NCBI RefSeq assembly: GCF_026672545.1
Contig: NZ_JAPPRJ010000001.1
Location: 1,116,001 to 1,180,000 of the forward strand
From: Rhizobium sp. SL86
GTDB taxonomy: Bacteria; Pseudomonadota; Alphaproteobacteria; Rhizobiales; Rhizobiaceae
Direction of reading: 5' to 3'
DNA length: 64,000 nt
The position numbers and the translations under genes were made by a program. Shown in pieces: positions 53,251 to 62,503 of this stretch. The notes beneath the pieces are model-generated. The model had not been told where the DNA came from and did no database searches. It saw nothing but the letters and a program-made list of their open reading frames with translations. Each line of letters opens with the position of its first letter. Within the stretch, counting starts at the first letter, position 1.

Positions 53251-54138
53251 CTATGCAGAGGTTGGCGCGGCCGAGCGACGCGCCAACTCGACGAACAGGG
53301 TTCCGGCCCGCGAGAGCGGCCGCATTGGCGAAGCAACGAGTCCGAACTCGCGATGCAACGGCGAAGCGAGCTTCGAAACCCGGAAGCCGCGTTGCTGTTC
53401 CGGCAACGTGGATTCCGGCACGAGGCTGACACCCGCACCCTCCCGAACCAGGGCAATCGCGCTCGACCAGTCGCGCACCTCGATCTGCACGTTCTGGAGC
53501 GTCAATCCTTCCGCGTCGGCAAGCGAGCGGGCGTTCGTATGGCACCCGCCGGTGGCGAGAACGAAGGGCGCTGCCGCCAGCTCGGCCAACGAGACCGAAG
53601 GTCGCCGTGACAGGGGATGCGCCGCCGGCAGGATCGGAACCCAGGCATCCCGTCCGAGCGGAACGGCATTTCTGGACGAAGACGGATTGAGAACGACGCC
53701 GAGGTCGATCGATCCCGCTGCGAGCCAAGCCTCCACTTCCAGGTCGTCGGTTTCGAGCGGCACGAGGTCGATGCCCGGATGGAGCGTGCGAAAACGCCGA
53801 AGCAAGGGCGGAAGGACAGTAGCGAAGACGCTTGGAAACCCCGCCAGACGGATGGCCCCGGTCTCCTCGCCGATCAGCGCCATTGCCTCCCTTTCGATCG
53901 CCTCCAGATGCGAAAGGGCTGTTCGCGCATGGTCGAGCGCGCGCTCTCCGAAGGCGGTCAATTCGACACCCCGTGGCTGGCGGATGAGCAGTTTCACGCC
54001 CAGACTCTCTTCGAGCGCGGCCAGGGCTTGGCTCATCCCCGATTGGGTGACGCCGAGCTTATCCGCGGCTGCGGTGAAGCTGCCGGCCTCGGAGACGGCG
54101 ATCAGGCTCTGGAGTTGGGTCAGGTTCATAGTAGTCAA
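53251..54138 (-). CDS. LysR-type regulator
   Basis: 295-aa LTTR. HTH: QLQSLIAVSEAGSFTAAADK, TQSGMSQALAALEESLG; effector domain with LAGFPSVFATVLPPLLRRF and GAGVSLVPESTLPEQ. The start may be the ATG of MNLTQLQ three codons in. Divergent from the GST gene at 54231, the likely target. Third LysR of the block. Confidence 0.9.
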   Translation of the reverse strand: MTTMNLTQLQSLIAVSEAGSFTAAADKLGVTQSGMSQALAALEESLGVKLLIRQPRGVELTAFGERALDHARTALSHLEAIEREAMALIGEETGAIRLAGFPSVFATVLPPLLRRFRTLHPGIDLVPLETDDLEVEAWLAAGSIDLGVVLNPSSSRNAVPLGRDAWVPILPAAHPLSRRPSVSLAELAAAPFVLATGGCHTNARSLADAEGLTLQNVQIEVRDWSSAIALVREGAGVSLVPESTLPEQQRGFRVSKLASPLHREFGLVASPMRPLSRAGTLFVELARRSAAPTSA

Positions 54139-54230
54139 GATTATGTCAGAAAAATATGGGAGTAATTTTTATTATATCACGGGACCTGCCAATGTGGGTG
54201 GCGATTTTCCCCCTCAGCGAGGCCCCGACG

Positions 54231-54848
54231 ATGAAGCTCTATTTCGCCCCCGACACCTGTTCGCTCTCGCCGCACATCGTGCTTCAGGAACTCGGAATGC
54301 CCTACGAACTCGTCCGTGTGAACAATCGGACGAAACGCACATCCACGGGAGAGGACTTCCTCTCCATCAATCCGAAGGGCTATGTCGCGGCGCTCGAACT
54401 CGATACCGGCGAGGTTCTGACCGAAGGACCGGCCATCGTTCAGTATTTGGCCGACCTGATGCCGGAGGTGGGATTGGCTCCGGCCGCCGGTACGCTGGCG
54501 CGGGTTCGGCTGCAGGAATGGCTCAACTTCATCACCAGCGAAATCCATTCCGGATCGAGCCCGCTGTTCAATCGAGCCTTGCCGGAGGAGGTGCTGGTGA
54601 TCTTCCGGGACCGGCTGTTCCGGCGTCTCGACTTCATCGAGGTGAACCTCGCATCTCGGGATTATCTGGTGGGCGACGGTTTCACGGTCGCCGACGCCTA
54701 TCTCTTCACCGTGCTCGGCTGGATGAAGGGTTTTTCGATCGATCTCGACCGTTGGCCGGCGACCGCTCGCCATATGCAACGGATCGGCGCGCGGGCGTCC
54801 GTCCAAGCTGCTTTGGCACGGGAGGCGGAGCTTCTTCCGGTCAGATGA
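54231..54848 (+). CDS. Glutathione S-transferase family protein
   Basis: 205-aa GST of the beta class type. N-terminal thioredoxin fold: KLYFAPDTCSLSPHIVLQEL with Cys-Ser, INPKGYVAALEL (cis-Pro region replaced by VAAL), EGPAIVQYLAD (glutathione-binding). C-terminal VGDGFTVADAYLFTVLGWM. The start is the ATG at 54231; an upstream extension to 54156 has no family similarity. Probably detoxification, in line with the efflux and redox neighbours. Confidence 0.88.
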   Translation: MKLYFAPDTCSLSPHIVLQELGMPYELVRVNNRTKRTSTGEDFLSINPKGYVAALELDTGEVLTEGPAIVQYLADLMPEVGLAPAAGTLARVRLQEWLNFITSEIHSGSSPLFNRALPEEVLVIFRDRLFRRLDFIEVNLASRDYLVGDGFTVADAYLFTVLGWMKGFSIDLDRWPATARHMQRIGARASVQAALAREAELLPVR

Positions 54849-54916
54849 CGTGCAAGTTCGGCTTCGACCCGTTGATCGGAGGGCGGTCGGTGGTCGCGGC
54901 GCGCGGCAGAGAAGAT

Positions 54917-55828
54917 TCAGGGAGCGTCGTCGCGTCGGAACTTTCCCGGCGCACAGCCGACGACCCGCCGGAAGGTTGTGCTGAAGGCCGCTTCGGATTC
55001 ATAGCCGATGGAAAAGCCGATCGCCCCGACACTGTCGTTCGTTCGCTTGAGCCGTTCAGCCGCGAGCACCATGCGCCAGCGGATGAGATAGTCCAGGGGC
55101 GGTTGTCCAACCGCTTCTCGGAAGCGCGCAGCGAAAGTGCTGCGCGACATGCCGGCGATGGTTCCCAGTTCCGCAAGCGTCCAGTGGCGAGCGGGTTCGG
55201 CGTGCATGGCGCCGAGCGCTCTCGTCAGTCGGGGATCGGACAGCGCCGACAACCATCCGGCGGGCTTGTCCGTCCCGGAGGCGAGCCAGAGCCGCAAGAC
55301 TTGCAAGAGCATGATCTGGGCGAGGTGCTCCGCCATCAGCGTGCCGCCTGGAGGCCGATCTTTCAGTTCCGCAGCCAGTTGCTCCAGCGCCCAGCGCAGA
55401 ACGGCAGCCTGGTTCGAGGCGTCGCGCACATGAACGATGGCCGACAAGGCCCCGAACAGCATTCCGGCATGATCGCCCTCGAAAGAAAAACGGCCGCCGA
55501 TCAGGAAGAAGTCGCCGCCGCCGTTGCAGGTCGCGATGCCGTCGACAGCCTGATCATAGATCGTGGGAGATTCGATCGGGCGCAATGCGAGGTCCGTTGC
55601 GAAGAGGAACGGACGGCCGCGCGTGAGCAGGAAGCAGTCGCCGGCTTCGATCCGTCGCGGATCAGGCTCCCCATCGACCTGGACCCAACAGGCGCCGCGC
55701 ATGACGGCGTTGAACTTGATGCCTTCATGCGGGGGAAATCTGATCGCCCACTCACCACCGGCGTCAAGGCCAGCGCTGATCGCACTTTTCGGCTTCAGAA
55801 GCGACAGAACGTCGGACAATGGGTCCAA
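54917..55828 (-). CDS. AraC-type regulator with N-terminal cupin
   Basis: 303-aa regulator. Cupin_6-type sensor: DPLSDVLSLLKPKSAISAGL, then DAGGEWAIRFPPHEGIKF. Two HTHs in the C terminus: WTLAELGTIAGMSRSTFAARF and DSVGAIGFSIGYESEAAFST. The similarity begins at LDPLSD, so the TTG at 55828 is the best start, though it lacks a clear RBS; the ATG at 55918 would add 30 residues. It is divergent from the SDR gene at 55951, its probable target. Confidence 0.88.
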   Translation of the reverse strand: MDPLSDVLSLLKPKSAISAGLDAGGEWAIRFPPHEGIKFNAVMRGACWVQVDGEPDPRRIEAGDCFLLTRGRPFLFATDLALRPIESPTIYDQAVDGIATCNGGGDFFLIGGRFSFEGDHAGMLFGALSAIVHVRDASNQAAVLRWALEQLAAELKDRPPGGTLMAEHLAQIMLLQVLRLWLASGTDKPAGWLSALSDPRLTRALGAMHAEPARHWTLAELGTIAGMSRSTFAARFREAVGQPPLDYLIRWRMVLAAERLKRTNDSVGAIGFSIGYESEAAFSTTFRRVVGCAPGKFRRDDAP

Positions 55829-55950
55829 GGCAAAAATCCAGACGATCGAGAAGGAAAGGCAGACTATACGACATGGATCGTGCGAGTGCCACGGGTCATC
55901 CTTTCTGAGAGCAAACATGCGGGCGAAACCGCACCTCTCGGAGAGACACC

Positions 55951-56916
55951 ATGATCGACCATCAGAAACCGCTCGGGTCCGGCTTTGGGGCAAGAAGCAC
56001 CGCCACGGATGTTCTCGCCGATATCGATCTCGCCGGTAAGCGCGCGATCGTCACCGGAGGACATTCGGGGCTCGGCTTGGAAACGACCAGGGCGCTTGCT
56101 GCTTCAGGAGCCCAGGTCATCGTTGCCGCGCGCAATCCAGCGGCAGCGGCGGTAGCCACGAAGGACATCGGCGGCGTGACGGTCGAGCCGTTGGACCTGT
56201 CGCACCTCGACAGCGTGCGCGCCTTCGCCGAGCACATCATCGCTGATAACCAACACATCGATATTCTGATCAACAATGCCGGCATCATGGCCTGCCCGGA
56301 GGCGAGGGTAGGACAAGGCTGGGAGGCGCAGTTCGCCACCAATCATCTCGGGCATTTCGCGCTGACAAACGCGCTTTGGCCGCTGCTCGAAGGTGGTGCA
56401 CGTGTCATCTCGGTCTCTTCGGCCGGCCACCACAATTCGCCAATCATCTGGGACGATCTTCATTTTATTGGAGGTTACGACAAATGGCGCGCCTACGGCC
56501 AGTCGAAGACGGCAAATGCGCTCTTCGCCGTCCATCTCGGCCGGCTTGGGCGCGAAGCCGGTGTGCAGGCCTTCTCGCTTCATCCCGGAAAGATCTTCAC
56601 GCCGCTCCAGCGGCATCTGGCGCAGGCGGAGATGATCGCCGAGGGCTGGCTCGACACGAGCGGTGCGCCAGCCGACCCGACCTTCAAGACGCCTGAGCAG
56701 GGCGCGGCGACGCAAGTATGGGCCGCGACCTCGCCGATGCTCGACGGTCGTGCCGGTCTCTATTGCGAGGATTGCGATATTGCCGTGCGCGCCGAGACTG
56801 CAAATGAACCGTTCGTCGGCGTTCGAGATTACGCCGCCGATCCCGCTGAGGCCGAGCGGCTCTGGACGCTTTCGGCCGAACTCACCGGCATCGACGCCTT
56901 CGATGCATCGAGGTGA
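55951..56916 (+). CDS. Short-chain dehydrogenase/reductase
   Basis: 321-aa classical SDR. Cofactor motif TGGHSGLGLETTRALAASGA (TGxxxGxG; about residues 36-55), NNAG in ILINNAGIMACPE, catalytic Ser in VISVSSAGHH and YxxxK as YGQSKTANALFA. WW-domain-oxidoreductase/retinol-dehydrogenase-like group. The substrate is unknown. Divergent from the AraC regulator. Confidence 0.9.
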   Translation: MIDHQKPLGSGFGARSTATDVLADIDLAGKRAIVTGGHSGLGLETTRALAASGAQVIVAARNPAAAAVATKDIGGVTVEPLDLSHLDSVRAFAEHIIADNQHIDILINNAGIMACPEARVGQGWEAQFATNHLGHFALTNALWPLLEGGARVISVSSAGHHNSPIIWDDLHFIGGYDKWRAYGQSKTANALFAVHLGRLGREAGVQAFSLHPGKIFTPLQRHLAQAEMIAEGWLDTSGAPADPTFKTPEQGAATQVWAATSPMLDGRAGLYCEDCDIAVRAETANEPFVGVRDYAADPAEAERLWTLSAELTGIDAFDASR

Positions 56917-57083
56917 TGCCATGCGGGTGGGCGGCACCAAAGAGCGTGACAAGAGCGAAGACGCAGCCGACTACGCCCTTGCGACATCGTTGCAGGGCCG
57001 CTTCGCGCTCGCCGACATGGGTCTGTTGAGCCTTACGCCTCGCTGCGTTCGATCGCCGAGCGCTTAGCGGGATCGGAGGAGCA

Positions 57084-58046
57084 ATGCGGCGACGAGCGCA
57101 CAATGGCCAGGAGGTTGTTGATCAACAGAATGCGCTGTTGAGAGGCCGCATCCCGCTCGTGGCACTGATCCAGACGTTGTCCGTTGCCGAGTATCTGAAT
57201 TTTCGCCACGCCGCGAATGCTCTCGGCGTCAGCCAGTCGAGCGTGAGCACCAGGATCAAGACGCTGGAAGAGGATCTCGGTGTTGTTCTATTCGAGCGCC
57301 GCCACCGTGGGGTCCGCCTGACCGACGCCGGCCGCAATTTCATCACGGAAGTTGCCGCGGGGATCGGCCATCTCGATCTTGCGATCAAGACAGCAGGGGC
57401 GGTTCTGAACGGCGCGATTGGTCATCTGTCGATCGGCCTCCTGTCTTCGATCGGTTCGGGGTTCCTGGCCGATCTGCGCCGCCGGTATCGCGACGAGCAT
57501 CCGGAGATCGAACTCGACATCTTCGAGGGGCGTTCGGACGAGATCATACGTCAGGTCCGCGAAGCCAAGCTCGACATCGCCTTCGTGGTTGGTGCCGTAG
57601 AAGTGCCCGACTGCCATTCACGGCAGCTCTGGTCCGAAGCCGTGATAGCCGTGCTACCGCAGGGCCATTCATTGGCGAGTGCGGACCATCTCATGTGGGA
57701 AGACCTCGCCGCAGACACCTTCCTTGTCCGGCAAAGCGGCGCCGGTCCCCAAGTCCTGGACCATATCGTTCGCAGACTCGTCGAGCGAGAGAAGTCGCCC
57801 CGCATTCGTCGGTGCGATGTCGGTCGAGACACGCTGATGCACATGGTTGCAGATGGCGAGGGGATCACGCTGACGAGCGAGGCCGCGTCGCACGTCCCGT
57901 TTCCCGGCGTCCTTTTTCGACCTATCGCCGATGAGCCGGACCGGGCCAGATTCAGCGCGGTTTGGTCGCCGCATAATCGCGGTCCGGCGCTCAGGCATCT
58001 GCTCGATCTTGCAACCGAGATGAGCAAATCAGCGCAATTTGGCTGA
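57084..58046 (+). CDS. LysR-type regulator
   Basis: 320-aa LTTR. HTH: TLSVAEYLNFRHAANALGVS, QSSVSTRIKTLEEDLGVVLF; effector domain: GHLSIGLLSSIGSGFLADLR. The start may be at MRRRAHNG or later, since about 25 residues before the HTH are not family-like. Convergent with the XRE gene, whose stop region it overlaps by 18 nt. Fourth LysR and the last gene of the cargo block. Confidence 0.88.
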   Translation: MRRRAHNGQEVVDQQNALLRGRIPLVALIQTLSVAEYLNFRHAANALGVSQSSVSTRIKTLEEDLGVVLFERRHRGVRLTDAGRNFITEVAAGIGHLDLAIKTAGAVLNGAIGHLSIGLLSSIGSGFLADLRRRYRDEHPEIELDIFEGRSDEIIRQVREAKLDIAFVVGAVEVPDCHSRQLWSEAVIAVLPQGHSLASADHLMWEDLAADTFLVRQSGAGPQVLDHIVRRLVEREKSPRIRRCDVGRDTLMHMVADGEGITLTSEAASHVPFPGVLFRPIADEPDRARFSAVWSPHNRGPALRHLLDLATEMSKSAQFG

Positions 58047-58250
58047 TTCCTTCAGAAGTTCGCCCGGTTCAATTCCCAGCGCCTCCGCAATCTGCCCAAG
58101 AACCGTGACGCTCGCGGAAACGTCGGCGCGCTCGATCGCGCCGATATAGCGCGCGCTCAGGCCGGACTGATCGGCCAGCTCTTCCTGCGTCATTTGCTTG
58201 TCATGGCGCAGCCGACGCAGATTGACCGCCATAACCTCCTTGAGATCCAT
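58029..58250 (-). CDS. qseC: XRE-family regulator, QseC-like
   Basis: 73-aa Cro/C1-type repressor: NLRRLRHDKQMTQEELADQS, GLSARYIGAIERADVSAS, VLGQIAEALGIEPGELL. It begins 20 nt from a 33-bp perfect palindrome and is divergent from a DUF2285 gene. The same pair in ICEMlSymR7A is QseC (controller) and QseM (antiactivator of FseA and TraR). Assignment by synteny and domain, not by alignment. Confidence 0.7.
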   Translation of the reverse strand: MDLKEVMAVNLRRLRHDKQMTQEELADQSGLSARYIGAIERADVSASVTVLGQIAEALGIEPGELLKESAKLR

Positions 58251-58269
58251 GGCGAAATGAGAGCCTGCG

Positions 58270-58302
58270 TCGGAATGATCGTTCCAGGAACGATCATTCC
58301 GA
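58270..58302. promoter_or_regulatory. 33-bp perfect inverted repeat operator
   Basis: Two 16-nt arms beginning TCGGAATGATCGTTCC around a single central A at 58286. It lies between the divergent XRE and DUF2285 genes, where the XRE protein should bind and set both promoters. Confidence 0.85.
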
Positions 58303-58459
58303 TTCGTGCTGAAACATGCTATAGATCCGCTCGGCCAAACGATGAATTCCAGCCCGCTGCCGCAAAGAGCCGTGGTTCGCTAAGCTGTTTGTCTCAAAAT
58401 TGAAGAGCTTCTGAACTATTCCTTGCGGGCCGCTGCACTGTCGAAAGGAGGGCCATCCG

Positions 58460-58759
58460 ATGCGGATACGCCCCGAACTCGATCCCGATGTCGACGATCT
58501 CGCTCCCAGCGGGCCAGAGATCACGGTCTACGACGAACGACACTTCGTCACGTATCTGCGACTGCTCGATGCGGAGACGGATGGGGCGGACTGGACCGAA
58601 GTGGCTCGTATCGTGCTGCATCGTGATCCCGGGACTGAAGGGGATCGCTCGCGCCTCTGCTGGCAAAGCCATCTCAATCGTGCTCGCTGGATAACGAAGA
58701 CCGGCTATCGCAAGATACTGGAACAGGCGGCGACCGAGGCGCGATCAGCGCGGCACTGA
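58460..58759 (+). CDS. qseM: DUF2285 protein, QseM-like antiactivator
   Basis: 99-aa protein consisting almost only of a DUF2285 domain: HFVTYLRLLDAETDGADWTE, VARIVLHRDPG, then HLNRARWITKTGYRKIL. In ICEMlSymR7A the DUF2285 protein QseM binds and blocks FseA (which also has DUF2285) and TraR. Here it sits beside the XRE gene and operator, and the FseA-like protein carries the same domain, so a role as its inhibitor is a sound inference. AAGGAGGG lies upstream of the ATG. Confidence 0.75.
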   Translation: MRIRPELDPDVDDLAPSGPEITVYDERHFVTYLRLLDAETDGADWTEVARIVLHRDPGTEGDRSRLCWQSHLNRARWITKTGYRKILEQAATEARSARH

Positions 58760-58875
58760 GCGTCCTTTTTCTTCGCCATAGTATCCGATGATGCGACGCA
58801 TCGGATTTCCTGTTGCCTATGTCTGGAACGGCTATTCTCTGATCGGCTCCGTCTCTTTTGCCGATTGGAGCCTTT

Positions 58876-60867
58876 ATGTCCGGAAGCCGCGTCCTGTGGG
58901 GACAAGTCGCCATCGTTCTCCTGATCGTGCTCACCGCCATCTGGTGTGCGACGGAATGGACGGCGTGGCGTCTCGGCTTTCAGGCGCAGCTTGGCGTCCC
59001 CTGGTTCGAGGTGGCTGGCTGCCCGATCTACTATCCGCCCATCTTCTTCTGGTGGTGGTATTGCTACGACGCCTATGCGCCGCCGATCTTCGTTGAAGGC
59101 GCCTGCATCGCCGTGTCGGGCGGCTTCATCTCGATCATCGTCGCCATCACCTTGTCGGTGATCCGAGCGCGCGAGGCGAAGAACGTCGCTACCTACGGCT
59201 CGGCGCGATGGGCCGAACCGGAGGAAATCCGCGCCGCCGGATTGCTCGGCCCCGATGGCGTATTGCTTGGCCGGCTCGACGGCGGCTATCTCCGCCACGA
59301 CGGCCCGGAGCATGTGCTGTGCTTCGCGCCTACGCGGAGCGGCAAAGGCGTCGGTCTCGTCGTGCCGACGCTGCTGACCTGGCCGGGCAGCACGATCATT
59401 CACGACATCAAGGGCGAGAATTGGGGCCTGACCGCCGGTTTCCGATCCCAGCATGGCCGCGTGCTGCTGTTCGATCCGACCGATCCGGCATCGTCGGCCT
59501 ATAATCCGCTGCTGGAGGTGCGTCGCGGCGACAAGGAAGTCCGCGACGTGCAAAACATCGCCGACATCCTCGTCGATCCCGAAGGCGCCCTCGATAAGCG
59601 CAACCATTGGGAAAAGACCAGCCATTCGCTGCTGGTCGGCGCGATCCTGCATGTTCTCTACGCGGAACGTGACAAGACGCTTGCCGGCGTCGCCAACTTC
59701 CTCTCCGATCCGAAGCGGCCCGTCGAGGCGACGCTGCGCGCCATGATGAACACGGCGCACCTCGGCGAGGCCGGTGTCCACCCGGTCATCGCGTCCTCGG
59801 CGCGCGAGTTGTTGAACAAGTCCGACAACGAGCGATCGGGCGTGCTCTCCACCGCAATGTCGTTCCTCGGCCTGTACCGCGACCCCGTGGTGGCGAAGGT
59901 GACGGCGCGCTGCGACTGGCGCATCGCCGATCTGGTAACGGGGGAGAGGCCGGTCAGCCTCTATCTCGTCGTCCCGCCCTCCGACATCAACCGCACCAAG
60001 CCGCTGATCCGCCTGCTCCTCAATCAGGTCGGACGGCGTCTGACCGAAGACCTGAAGACCTCCGCCAACCGGCATCGCCTCCTATTGATGCTGGACGAGT
60101 TTCCGGCGCTCGGCCGTCTCGACTTCTTCGAGAGCGCACTCGCCTTCATGGCGGGCTACGGCATCAAGTCCTTCCTGATTGCCCAGAGCCTCAATCAGAT
60201 CGAAAAGGCTTACGGCGCGAACAACAGCGTGCTCGACAACTGCCATGTGCGCGTCGCCTTCGCCACCAACGACGAGCGCACCGCCAAGCGCGTGTCGGAC
60301 GCCCTCGGCACCGCGACCGAGATGCGCGATTCCACCAACTATGCCGGCCACCGGCTGTCGCCCTGGCTCGGCCATCTCATGGTGTCTCGGCAGGAGACGG
60401 CGCGGCCGCTGCTCACCCCCGGAGAGGTGATGCAGCTCCCGCCCGCCGACGAATTGCTGCTGGTCGCAGGTGTGCCGCCCGTGCGGGCAAAGAAGGCGCG
60501 CTACTACGAGGATGCTCGTTTCAAGGAACGCATCTTGCCGCCGCCGAAGGCGCCGACAGCGTCCGCGCCGGCAGCGCAGTCCGCGGATGATTGGTCGACG
60601 CTGGCGATCCCGGCGGCATCGGCTGGAGCAACATCCGACAACGGGAATGGTGTGAGCTTCGATCCGGCCAATGCCGGCATTCGCCGCGAGCCGGAATTGC
60701 CGGAACATGAGGAGATCGCGCCACCCGAGCGATCACCCCTCAGTGAGTTCGATGTTCTCGACGACGATCCCGATGTGGACGCCGCCCGGGCCAGCCGCTT
60801 GCGCCAGCAGGTCACATCGAATGCCCGGCAGGCAACGATGGACCCGGCTGATGGCCTCGAACTGTGA
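58876..60867 (+). CDS. traG: TraG/VirD4 type IV coupling protein
   Basis: 663-aa ATPase that links relaxosome to the mating channel. Two N-terminal membrane segments (VAIVLLIVLTAIWCATEW; ACIAVSGGFISIIVAITLSV). Walker A is APTRSGKGVGL (about 151-161), Walker B LLMLDEFPALG (about 403-413). Also WPGSTIIHDIKGENW and FLIAQSLNQIEKAYG. The C terminus is an acidic tail. The start at 58876 has GGAG upstream. GTG/TGA overlap with the CopG gene. Confidence 0.93.
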   Translation: MSGSRVLWGQVAIVLLIVLTAIWCATEWTAWRLGFQAQLGVPWFEVAGCPIYYPPIFFWWWYCYDAYAPPIFVEGACIAVSGGFISIIVAITLSVIRAREAKNVATYGSARWAEPEEIRAAGLLGPDGVLLGRLDGGYLRHDGPEHVLCFAPTRSGKGVGLVVPTLLTWPGSTIIHDIKGENWGLTAGFRSQHGRVLLFDPTDPASSAYNPLLEVRRGDKEVRDVQNIADILVDPEGALDKRNHWEKTSHSLLVGAILHVLYAERDKTLAGVANFLSDPKRPVEATLRAMMNTAHLGEAGVHPVIASSARELLNKSDNERSGVLSTAMSFLGLYRDPVVAKVTARCDWRIADLVTGERPVSLYLVVPPSDINRTKPLIRLLLNQVGRRLTEDLKTSANRHRLLLMLDEFPALGRLDFFESALAFMAGYGIKSFLIAQSLNQIEKAYGANNSVLDNCHVRVAFATNDERTAKRVSDALGTATEMRDSTNYAGHRLSPWLGHLMVSRQETARPLLTPGEVMQLPPADELLLVAGVPPVRAKKARYYEDARFKERILPPPKAPTASAPAAQSADDWSTLAIPAASAGATSDNGNGVSFDPANAGIRREPELPEHEEIAPPERSPLSEFDVLDDDPDVDAARASRLRQQVTSNARQATMDPADGLEL

Positions 60868-60869
60868 GG

Positions 60870-61313
60870 ATGGCCATGCAGACCAAGACCCGCATGAATG
60901 TCTATTTCGACCCGGAACTTCTGAAGAAGGTCGAGGCGCTGGCGCTCCGTCGCAACATCTCCAAATCCGCCGTCATTGAAGCCGCCGTCGCCTCCTTCCT
61001 GTCGGCGGATGCGTCCGAGCGACTTGAGGCCGTGTTCGCGCGCCGCATGGATCGCATCGGCCGACAGATCGATGGACTCGATGAAGACATAGCCATTGTC
61101 GGCGAAACGCTCTCGCTGTTCATTCGCTTCTGGCTGACCATCACGCCGCCGCTGCCCGACAGCGCGCAGGCATCGGCGAGGGCGAAAGGCGCAGAGCGCT
61201 TCGAGAGCTTCGTGCAAACTCTTGGGAGGCGACTGGCGACAGGGGATCGGTTCTTGAAGGAGCTGTCCCGCGATGTCGATGCGAACCGAGAGGAGACGAA
61301 CGCGAGGGCCTAA
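60870..61313 (+). CDS. CopG-type protein downstream of traG
   Basis: 147-aa protein. The N-terminal ribbon-helix-helix RMNVYFDPELLKKVEALALR is followed by a helical, probably coiled tail (RMDRIGRQIDGLDEDIAIVG; FIRFWLTITPPLPDS). Such CopG proteins regularly lie between traG and trbB on rhizobial ICEs. Here the next gene is an opposing MFS gene whose stop overlaps this stop by 4 nt. The GTG at 60864 overlapping the traG stop is an alternative start. Confidence 0.85.
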   Translation: MAMQTKTRMNVYFDPELLKKVEALALRRNISKSAVIEAAVASFLSADASERLEAVFARRMDRIGRQIDGLDEDIAIVGETLSLFIRFWLTITPPLPDSAQASARAKGAERFESFVQTLGRRLATGDRFLKELSRDVDANREETNARA

Positions 61314-62503
61314 TTCGCCTCACATGGAAGAGCCTTCGGTTGGGATCGTCGGTCGGCGAGATTGACGCCGAGCGCTGCAAGCGTGCAGACGCCGAGCAGG
61401 ATGGCCGTGCCGACGGTGTCGCCCCGTCCAACCCACCCCGCGACGATCGGTGCCAGCACAAGCAGCGCGCCGTTGTTCATCGATTCTGACGACGCCAGCA
61501 CGAAGCCGGCGTCCGAGCCGGCCCGGCTCGCTTGAATGGCGGTGTTGGCCGGTGCGGCGAGGCCTGATGCAAAACCCCAGAGAGCCAGTAGCCCGATTGC
61601 CAAACCGAGGCTCGGGTTGGTCGCGAAGAAGGCGCTCTGCGTTACGCAGATGAGCGCGATAGCGAAAATGAGGACGGTCTCTGGCCGTCCGGCCCAGGCG
61701 GCGAGGCGCCCGATGGCAAGGTTGCCTGCCGCGAGACCGACCCCGAAGGCGGTGACCGAGAGCCCGACCATGCTGGTGGAGAGACCATAGCGGTTGCGCA
61801 GAACCTCGCCGGAGATCAGGAAGCCGGCAATGGTCGCGCCGAGCCAGAAGCCCTTGGAGAGGTTGGGCCGGAAGGTCGCGCCATCGAGCAGGCGGGCCGC
61901 CGAGGCTTTGAGCGGTCGGCCCTGCCGCGCCACGGAGGGAGGCAGAATGCGCGCGGCCAGCACGAGAACGGCGAGGCAGCCGCAGGCGACGGCGATGAAC
62001 GGCACCTGCCAATCGAAGGCATCGGTGAGGAGCCCCGCGAAGGTCGGGCCGGTGGCGATGCCGAGGGTCAGGCCGAAGAGGACGAGGCCCATGGCGCCGG
62101 CTTGGCGATCTTCGGGAACGGTCTCGGCGATCAGGGCGAAGGCGGTCGGCGTCAGGGCTGCGCCCGCTGCGCCACCGAGAATGCGGGCGATGATCGCGAA
62201 GGTCAGCGACGGCGCGAAAGCGACGGCCAGCGCGTCGGCGGCAAACAGCGCCAATGCTGGGAGAAGCAGGCGCCGCCGGCCAATCCGATCGCTGAGGAGG
62301 CCGATGAGCGGGGCAAGCACGGCGTAGGACACCGCATAGGCAGAGACGAGCCAGGCGATATCGGCGGGTTTCTCGGCGAAGGCCGACGCCAGCGGCGTCA
62401 GCATCGGCGCGAGCATGAACTCAACCGCGCCGACGAAATAGACCGCGAGCGCCAGGGTGGCGAGGATGAGCGAGGGCGATGGGGCTGGTTTCGGCATGGG
62501 CAA
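61310..62503 (-). CDS. MFS transporter (DHA1-type)
   Basis: 397-aa efflux-type major facilitator: LIGLLSDRIGRRRLLLPALA (motif A), ARILGGAAGAALTPTAFALI, GLTLGIATGPTFAGLLTD (motif C-like). It lies immediately behind the MerR gene with an 83-nt overlap, so it belongs to its operon. The stop overlaps the CopG stop in convergent orientation. This is where trbB is normally found. Confidence 0.88.
   Translation of the reverse strand: MPMPKPAPSPSLILATLALAVYFVGAVEFMLAPMLTPLASAFAEKPADIAWLVSAYAVSYAVLAPLIGLLSDRIGRRRLLLPALALFAADALAVAFAPSLTFAIIARILGGAAGAALTPTAFALIAETVPEDRQAGAMGLVLFGLTLGIATGPTFAGLLTDAFDWQVPFIAVACGCLAVLVLAARILPPSVARQGRPLKASAARLLDGATFRPNLSKGFWLGATIAGFLISGEVLRNRYGLSTSMVGLSVTAFGVGLAAGNLAIGRLAAWAGRPETVLIFAIALICVTQSAFFATNPSLGLAIGLLALWGFASGLAAPANTAIQASRAGSDAGFVLASSESMNNGALLVLAPIVAGWVGRGDTVGTAILLGVCTLAALGVNLADRRSQPKALPCEAN

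Noticed and set aside
56921..57067. 48-codon frame beginning MRVGGTKERDKSEDAADYAL
   Set aside because: Composition looks protein-like, but it has no RBS and no recognised domain and lies in the gap before a LysR gene; could be a relic of a backbone gene.
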